Part shown: positions 59,701 through 64,000 of the stretch, one piece after another
Layout: every line of letters begins with the position of its first letter
Position numbering within the stretch: position 1 is the stretch's first letter
NCBI GenBank assembly: GCA_012845835.1
Contig: JABAKD010000028.1
Span: forward strand, 1,557,501 to 1,621,500
Reading direction: 5' to 3'
DNA: 64,000 bases
Origin: Undaria pinnatifida
Lineage: Eukaryota; Sar; Phaeophyceae; Laminariales; Alariaceae
The notes under the pieces: generated by a model
Seen by the model: only the letters and a program-made list of their open reading frames with translations
Database searches by the model: none
Told to the model about the DNA's origin: nothing
Program-made: the position numbers and the translations under genes

Positions 59701-61342
59701 TAGGCATTCGCCCGGCAACCATGATGAATAGGCCCCGCATGTAGACCAGGGATATGTCTGCCCTAAAAGACAGATCATGACAAGGGATCTGATCTGCCCG
59801 ACGCGTGCACCGTGCTCCCCCGCGTACCCCCCCCCCTCCCCTCGCCCCTGCCTGTCCAATGCCTCCATTTCATATACCACTGGCGCCGTTGTCAACAGGA
59901 ACAATTGCACCGAGAAATGATCTCGCCGGTTGAGCAAATGCGCGCCAAGTACAAAAAACGACGGAAAGAGGCCGGCACCCGAGAAGATTCCACCATGGCC
60001 AAGCTCGCCATGTTCACGACTACCATCCGCACCGTCAAGAAGCGCGTGGAGCAGGAGGATAAGGGAGAGGAGAAGGTGTGCATCGAACCATGAAAGCTCG
60101 GTAGTTAGCCATAAAAATGGTATACCGGTGGTGCTTGACGCCATTTGCCGGTGCAAAGGGAATGCGTCACAACAAGCACCTTGTTTTGCCGTGCTCATCG
60201 ATCACAGCATCTCTGTGCAGGGATATGATCACGAAGCGCTCCTTTGTTATCGCGCGCTGTTCGTATGTACCGGTACTACTGTGGCGCTTGTCTGGAGAAT
60301 TAAACTTTACTTCCTTTAGAACGGTACCCACGCTTTTGGGGGACAAACTACTTGGAGTTTGTGACATAGTTTTTTGGGCGTAGTAAAAGGGTCAAGACAG
60401 CTGTTGTTTTGGTTGTGATCGATTGGGCGGCAGGAGTATTGGTCAAGGACGGCGGACAAGCCAGGGTTCATGTCGTTGGGCCGAGAGTAAAACCGATACC
60501 ATATATATTCTAGTTGCAAGGGGAGTCGCCGACCTATATCCCTAATGAGGATACACAATCCGTAATACGCGCGCACACACAGCTTGCAAAGATGAGTTTC
60601 GACAAAATGTTCGATCTCACAGCTGGAGTGTATTTTAATTTTTATAATATATTCTTCTCGCGCAAATTGTAATGTGGTCGTCAAACAAAGCAATGCAGTA
60701 TTTTCTGGCAAACTTTTTCTCTGGTCATAGTACTAATAATACTGTTTTACGTAAAAAGCTTTTACACAATGCCGTGTGCTTTAGCGCAAATAATGCTATG
60801 CACTACCGCGCGAGTGAGTGCCCACTTTTTTGTCGTATGTAGGCTGGCTGTGAGCCTTTTCGCGTCCCTTCCATGCAGTAACGGTTGTGAGCCTCCCGAC
60901 TCTCTCTGCGTTGAAGCAGGTCGAGGCGTACCACGGTCAGGTGACTGAAGGCAAGCTGTACGAGGGGGAGGACGACGCTGACGACGGACATAACTGGTTT
61001 TCCGGACCTCTCAAGTTCAAGCGACACATAGACGACGACCTTCGAAAGGGGAGCGACGGGCGCCGAGCGGATGACTACACTGTTTTCGATCCCCTCAAGC
61101 AAATGGGGGCGGGGTCCGGGAACGGTGCGCACAGCGGCGGCGGCGGCGGCAGCGGCAGTAGGGGCGGCAGTAGAGGCGGCGGCGGTAGTGGGAGCGGCGG
61201 CGGTGGGAGAATACGAGATAACAGTAGCTATGGAGGCGACGGAGGTGGGGGGGGGGCAAGGGGTGGGAGGGACGAGGGAAGAAACCGCGGGGGTAGTGAC
61301 AGAGGTAGCCGTGGTACTGGGGGCAACGACAGGCGACGGTGA
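44739..61342 (+). CDS. CWC27: Spliceosome-associated cyclophilin CWC27, six exons
   Basis: Exons: 44739-44879, 56217-56474, 56933-57411, 58669-59065, 59899-60075 and 60920-61342 (stop TGA). All junctions keep frame and give 624 residues. The N-terminus MSNIYHTEPATHGKVLLHTS is typical of CWC27. The cyclophilin domain covers about residues 10-175, with FHRVIRKFMVQGGDPTGTG and NHSQFFFTLDNAP, followed by the LLNPFDDIVP motif seen in this family. The catalytic Arg (FHR) is kept. The position of cyclophilin A Trp121 is His (PHLDKKHTIFGK), and CWC27 proteins usually lack that Trp. The C-terminal half is charged and coiled, ending in a WFSGPLKFKRH motif, a DYTVFDPLK motif and a Gly/Ser/Arg tail. CWC27 binds CWC22 and joins the activated (Bact) spliceosome. 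The first intron is 11.3 kb. Confidence 0.95.
45768..47020 (+). repeat. 1.25-kb dispersed repeat, copy 1
   Basis: It is collinear with 52968-54213. Shared words run from GGAAGAG and GGNCATTCGAT, through ATAGTGGTCTCTTTCAGTA, CAGTACAGCAGCACAGCAGG and CGATAGGGCTTAATT, to the end. Near its 3' end a hairpin-forming CACTTGGGCACCTTCT...AGAAGGTGCCCAAGTG occurs (46827-46876). No protein is encoded, and no terminal inverted repeats were seen. Confidence 0.85.
47739..47892 (+). repeat. 140-bp conserved dispersed repeat, copy 1 of 3
   Basis: It begins near GGGGAGTCGCCGACCTATAT and ends TGTATTTTAATTTTTATAAT. It lies in CWC27 intron 1. Copies 2 (51305-51445) and 3 (60511-60655) are in the same orientation. 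Confidence 0.9.
48846..52050. mobile_element. hAT-like DNA transposon, 3.2 kb, non-autonomous or decayed
   Basis: The left end begins TAGAGGTGGGCACC, and the reverse complement of the right end begins TAGAGGTGGGCATC. The flanking octamers are GTCGGAAC (48838-48845) and GTCGGCAC (52051-52058), a 7/8 match fitting the 8-bp target duplication of hAT elements. TAGRGGTGGGCA-type termini are common in hAT elements. Just inside both ends are AACCGGTTT/AAACCGG or ATCCGGTTTTCG motifs that could be sub-terminal transposase sites. No hAT transposase (BED finger, DDE, dimerisation domain) was found in the interior frames. It is inserted in CWC27 intron 1. Confidence 0.8.
51305..51445 (+). repeat. 140-bp conserved dispersed repeat, copy 2 of 3
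   Basis: This copy lies inside the hAT-like element, in the same orientation as copies 1 and 3. It differs from copy 1 at roughly ten positions. Confidence 0.9.
52968..54213 (+). repeat. 1.25-kb dispersed repeat, copy 2
   Basis: It is collinear with 45768-47020 with many substitutions and small indels, so it is not recent. It carries its own hairpin, TATGCACTTGGGC...GCCCAAGTGCATA (about 54029-54064), a perfect 13-bp stem with an 8-base loop. It starts about 0.9 kb to the right of the hAT-like element. Confidence 0.85.
54326..54900 (+). repeat. Direct duplication of a 175-bp block
   Basis: Bases 54326-54501 and 54726-54900 are nearly identical, from GCAACGACGTGAACTATGTC to CATCGGTATAAACTGT. 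About 225 bases of unique sequence separate them. The second unit is followed by the repeat related to 21300-21930. Confidence 0.9.
55970..56060 (+). repeat. 31-bp tandem repeat within a CAT-rich tract
   Basis: The unit CAGTCATCATCACCATCATT...ATAATCAC recurs about three times within a longer ATC/CAT-rich stretch (55918-56150). It lies just upstream of the CWC27 exon-two acceptor. Confidence 0.85.
57980..58115 (+). repeat. About 50-bp tandem repeat, three units
   Basis: Units carry GCTGCCGTGTTCCGCAGTCG, GACTGCCGTGTTACGCAATC and CACTGCTGTATTCCGCAGTT, each followed by GTAGCTCRCACGTTT or a similar tail. They lie in CWC27 intron 3. Confidence 0.8.
60511..60655 (+). repeat. 140-bp conserved dispersed repeat, copy 3 of 3
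   Basis: This copy lies in CWC27 intron 5. It carries a roughly 10-bp deletion relative to copies 1 and 2, between CGCGC and ACACACAGC. Otherwise it is closely similar up to TTTTTATAAT. Confidence 0.9.
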
Positions 61343-61905
61343 AGGCTGGGGGCGTAGCACTTTGCGGGTGCAGGCAATACGCTACTGTTAATAGAAGATG
61401 GCAACAAGGACAAAGTGGTGTAAGAGGGTTCAGAGGTTAACTTACACAATACATGGCTTCGAACACAAGCAGCCAACTGTGTCAAAAACGAGCAATCCTC
61501 GCAAGTATCGACTCAGGTGCACCGTCATGGTTTCCCACTATGGGCAAATCGTGAGGAAACGGAATGATAAGAGCTGCGTTGCTATGTTGTGTTAAAACAA
61601 CACCGCATGACAGCTTGCGATGCTGTGGATGCGGCACTTCGAGCCGACGTCTTCCAGTTGCCGAGGCTAAAAGCTATTTTTGCGTTGGATCCCTTCAATG
61701 GGCGCGAAACAAACTACCCACGGCTGAGACTCTTAAAACCGCGCCGGAAACATGGTCGTTTTTTCTTTTCTGCCGCTTCGTACTTTGAAGCTCTTCTCAC
61801 ACATTACGTCATTACCCCCGACTCATATTGACTATTAATAGTAAACACTTGCCTCCTCTCATCATGCCGCTCGCCAAAAAAACTCCAAGACCTCAAACCA
61901 TTAAA
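61343..61905. other. Convergent intergenic region CWC27/WDR74
   Basis: The 563 bases separate two stop codons facing each other and should hold both 3' UTRs. No other feature was recognised. Confidence 0.6.
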
Positions 61906-63456
61906 TTATTTTCGCCTGCTCTTTTTGGCCCGGAGCGATCCGTTAGCCTTCACGCTCTGCCGTTTCGGAGGAGGCGCTTGTGCTTCCTCCTCTTCCTCGC
62001 TTTCACTCTCAGAGTCATCATCTACCTCTTGGCTGCTACTGCTGCTGTCGCCCCCCCTCCCACCTTCTCGTCGTTCGTCTGGCGAGTCGTCGCTCTCGCT
62101 ACCGCTAACCCCCCCGCGGTCGCCCTCGCTACTACTACTACCCGAGCTGCCTGCACGACCTCTCCCGTTCGCCGCGCCCGCTCTTGCCCTTCGCTTGTGG
62201 ACGCCCCGCCCCTCCTCCTCCTCCTCCTCCTCCTCCGAGCTATCCCCTTCGTCCATCTCATACTCCTCCCCCGATCCCCATCCTTCGCTTCCAGACCAGT
62301 CCTCCCCCTTCCCGGAATCCCGCCCCTCCTTCTTATCCCCGGCTTGCGCCGTGCCGGCGCCAACGCGGACCTCCCCCTCCCCGTCAAACAGGACTGCATT
62401 CAACCTCTGCTTTAGGTACACCTGGAACTTCTGCTCCCTCGAGCGGTAGTCGAAGACCCTAGCCATTCGGTCCAGGCCAACGCAGGCGAGGACCGGCAGG
62501 GTCGGGTGGAAGGCCAGGCCACGGACCGACCCCGCCGGTCCCTCGAAACGTCGCCCCCACACCATCTTGCGGAGGTCGAGGACGCGCACGAGCCCCGCGG
62601 TGTCCGCCACGACGACCTCCTTCCCGTCCGGCGCGACTGCCATTGTCGTGACGCCGTGCTCGTCCGCGTCGACCGAGTGCGTCGGCCGCTTTTGCGCGCG
62701 GGCGTCGTAGAGACGTACCTGGCGGTGCGCCGTTCCTGCCACAAGCTGTTGCAGCCCGGGGCCGCCACCACCACTACTATCGCCGTCACCACCGCTGCCG
62801 CTGTTTGCGCCCGGCAACAGGGAGCGCAGCGAGGTGATCCAAACCGGCTGCTGCATGTCGAGGAAGTCGTGAGGAACGTTTTTCGCCTTCCAGGTGCACT
62901 GGTTGGTATTGATGTCCCAGATCTTGAGGTCGTTGTTCCTGCCGCCGGCGGCGAGCGCTTGTCCGGCTGCGCTCGTCGCAGCCGTGATAGCAGCGCTTAT
63001 GGGTGCGCGGATGGAGAACCTTGCCTGCTTCGAAGGGCCGGAAGCCGCGTAGGACACCACCTGAACCTCCCCCTGTGCGCTGCAGGTCAAGACACGAGAG
63101 ACCTCGCTGCTCCCCAAGCCTGGCGAGAGGGCGGCTATCGCCACAGGTTCGGACGGGCACTCGACGGGGGTCCCATCGAGGGTGAGTGAGCAGGCGTTTC
63201 CGTTCGAGCCTTCCCGCTCAGACTGCGACATGTCCCAGGTTTCCACAGCGCCTGCCGAGCGGACAACGTGTACGCTCCCGCAGTGGCCATCCTCCGGGTG
63301 GCTCGTAGCGCTGGCCGGAGAGGCGGCGTGTTTGTGGCAAATCGCTCGGACGGCGTGCTCCCTGGCTTGTTCTCCAGCGCTTACTGCCAAGCATTCGCCG
63401 CTCTCCAGGCGAACCACCTTTATCAAGCCGGTCTCATCGGCAGTGACGATTCGCAT
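61906..63456 (-). CDS. WDR74: WDR74/Nsa1 ribosome-biogenesis WD40 protein, single exon
   Basis: One uninterrupted frame of 516 codons starts MRIVTADETGLIKVV. The family signature lies at residues 171-202: GGRNNDLKIWDIN, then WKAKNVPHDFLD, matching the GKENxLKxWD...RAKNVxxDWLDL block of WDR74/Nsa1. Further blades are RQVRLYDARA, DTAGLVRVLDLR, PAGSVRGLAFHPTLPVLAC and GLDRMARVFD. FQVYLKQRLNAVL then matches the family's VYLKxxLN motif. After residue 370 the tail is Ser/Glu/Asp-rich with a basic end (KKSRRK), likely a nucleolar localisation signal. WDR74/Nsa1 acts with the AAA-ATPase NVL/Rix7 in 60S subunit maturation. It is the only complete intronless gene here, which contrasts with its intron-rich neighbours. 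Confidence 0.92.
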   Translation of the reverse strand: MRIVTADETGLIKVVRLESGECLAVSAGEQAREHAVRAICHKHAASPASATSHPEDGHCGSVHVVRSAGAVETWDMSQSEREGSNGNACSLTLDGTPVECPSEPVAIAALSPGLGSSEVSRVLTCSAQGEVQVVSYAASGPSKQARFSIRAPISAAITAATSAAGQALAAGGRNNDLKIWDINTNQCTWKAKNVPHDFLDMQQPVWITSLRSLLPGANSGSGGDGDSSGGGGPGLQQLVAGTAHRQVRLYDARAQKRPTHSVDADEHGVTTMAVAPDGKEVVVADTAGLVRVLDLRKMVWGRRFEGPAGSVRGLAFHPTLPVLACVGLDRMARVFDYRSREQKFQVYLKQRLNAVLFDGEGEVRVGAGTAQAGDKKEGRDSGKGEDWSGSEGWGSGEEYEMDEGDSSEEEEEEEEGRGVHKRRARAGAANGRGRAGSSGSSSSEGDRGGVSGSESDDSPDERREGGRGGDSSSSSQEVDDDSESESEEEEEAQAPPPKRQSVKANGSLRAKKSRRK

Positions 63457-63822
63457 GGTGGTGGTCGCTTTTTACAGCGTGATAGATGGAGATGCGCCTG
63501 CAGCCCTCCAGGCTGGGCCTGGCTCTACATTTATGCGGCGAAACCTCGAAACACAAGCGCCCCGGGGTTTCCACACCAACGAACGTGGTCTTTTTCTGTC
63601 TGTGTTTGCTCTCCGCGCAACGCGTAACACAGGAACACATCGCCTGAATACGGAGCAGCGCCCGCAGACACACAGACACCAGGCATACAGAAGCTCCGTC
63701 GAAGAGGCTTGGATCGACAAACGAGAAAACCGAAAGGCCGTCCCTCGGCGTTATCGTGGAAGCGTGACATCAACGCTGGCGAGGCAAAAAAAGTTCAGAC
63801 ATTTCCGGAAGAAGGATAGAGG
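63457..63822. promoter_or_regulatory. Divergent promoter region WDR74/F-box gene
   Basis: There are 366 bases between the WDR74 start codon (minus) and the ATG at 63823 (plus). The spacing suggests a shared bidirectional promoter. No specific element was identified. Confidence 0.5.
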
Positions 63823-64000
63823 ATGCCGTCGTCGAAAAGGGCCCGTGTTGGTGCGAAGTGCCAAGCGTGTATCCCCGCCCCGACCTGCCGCCGAACCGGC
63901 TTGCGATCGTCGTCGACTCGCGCTTGCGCGCCGCCTGGCCATGACGTGGACCTTCCACACCACATCATGCTCGAGGTTCTGTCGTTCCTCGAAACGCGGG
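63823..64000 (+). CDS. F-box-like protein, N-terminus only (runs off the edge)
   Basis: An open frame starts at ATG 63823 and continues past the window end (59 codons visible). After a basic Ser/Arg/Cys-rich leader the last visible residues read VDLPHHIMLEVLSFLETR. This matches the start of an F-box (LPxxIxxxILSFL). F-box proteins recruit substrates to SCF ubiquitin ligases through Skp1. Only the first half of the domain is visible, so the substrate-binding part is unknown. No in-frame stop or obvious donor occurs before the edge. Confidence 0.55.
   Translation, partial: MPSSKRARVGAKCQACIPAPTCRRTGLRSSSTRACAPPGHDVDLPHHIMLEVLSFLETR

Overview
The window is eukaryotic nuclear DNA. Its genes are split by many GT-AG introns, from under 0.3 kb to 11 kb, and repeats and transposon debris fill most of the non-coding space. 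The proteins are conserved eukaryotic housekeeping factors with long Gly, Ala, Ser and acidic insertions. Intron density, copia and LINE debris and composition fit a photosynthetic stramenopile such as a brown alga. That placement is an inference from overall appearance, not from a marker gene.

Layout, left to right. 1-1.8 kb: copia fragments in opposite orientations, flanked by two copies of a repeat and followed by a decayed MITE. 2.2-4.9 kb (+): the 3' part of a YchF/OLA1-like GTPase gene. 6.2-9.2 kb (-): a three-exon twin-CX9C (CHCH) gene whose second intron holds GGCC-rich arrays. 9.2-17.8 kb: mostly non-genic, with a clean PIF/Harbinger-type MITE, tandem duplications, AAC microsatellites and one candidate zinc-ribbon ORF. 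17.8-28.0 kb (+): an eight-exon WD40 gene with a 1.6 kb 13-bp minisatellite in one intron. 28-31.2 kb: convergent intergenic repeats. 31.2-43.7 kb (-): nucleoporin NUP107 in twelve phase-consistent exons. 44.7-61.3 kb (+): spliceosomal cyclophilin CWC27 in six exons, with an 11.3 kb first intron holding a 3.2 kb hAT-like element, a duplicated 1.25 kb repeat and other copies. 61.9-63.5 kb (-): intronless WDR74/NSA1. 63.8 kb to the edge (+): the start of an F-box-like gene.

The genes do not form a pathway. They cover nuclear transport (NUP107), splicing (CWC27), 60S ribosome biogenesis (WDR74), probable mitochondrial import or assembly (CHCH) and probable ubiquitin ligation (F-box). Two head-to-head pairs, NUP107/CWC27 and WDR74/F-box, could share promoters. 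I joined exons by eye from splice consensus, reading phase and family similarity. For CHCH, NUP107 and CWC27 every junction keeps frame. I found no convincing tRNA or rRNA gene, CRISPR array or complete transposase, and nothing that amounts to a new multi-gene system. The novelty here lies in repeat architecture.
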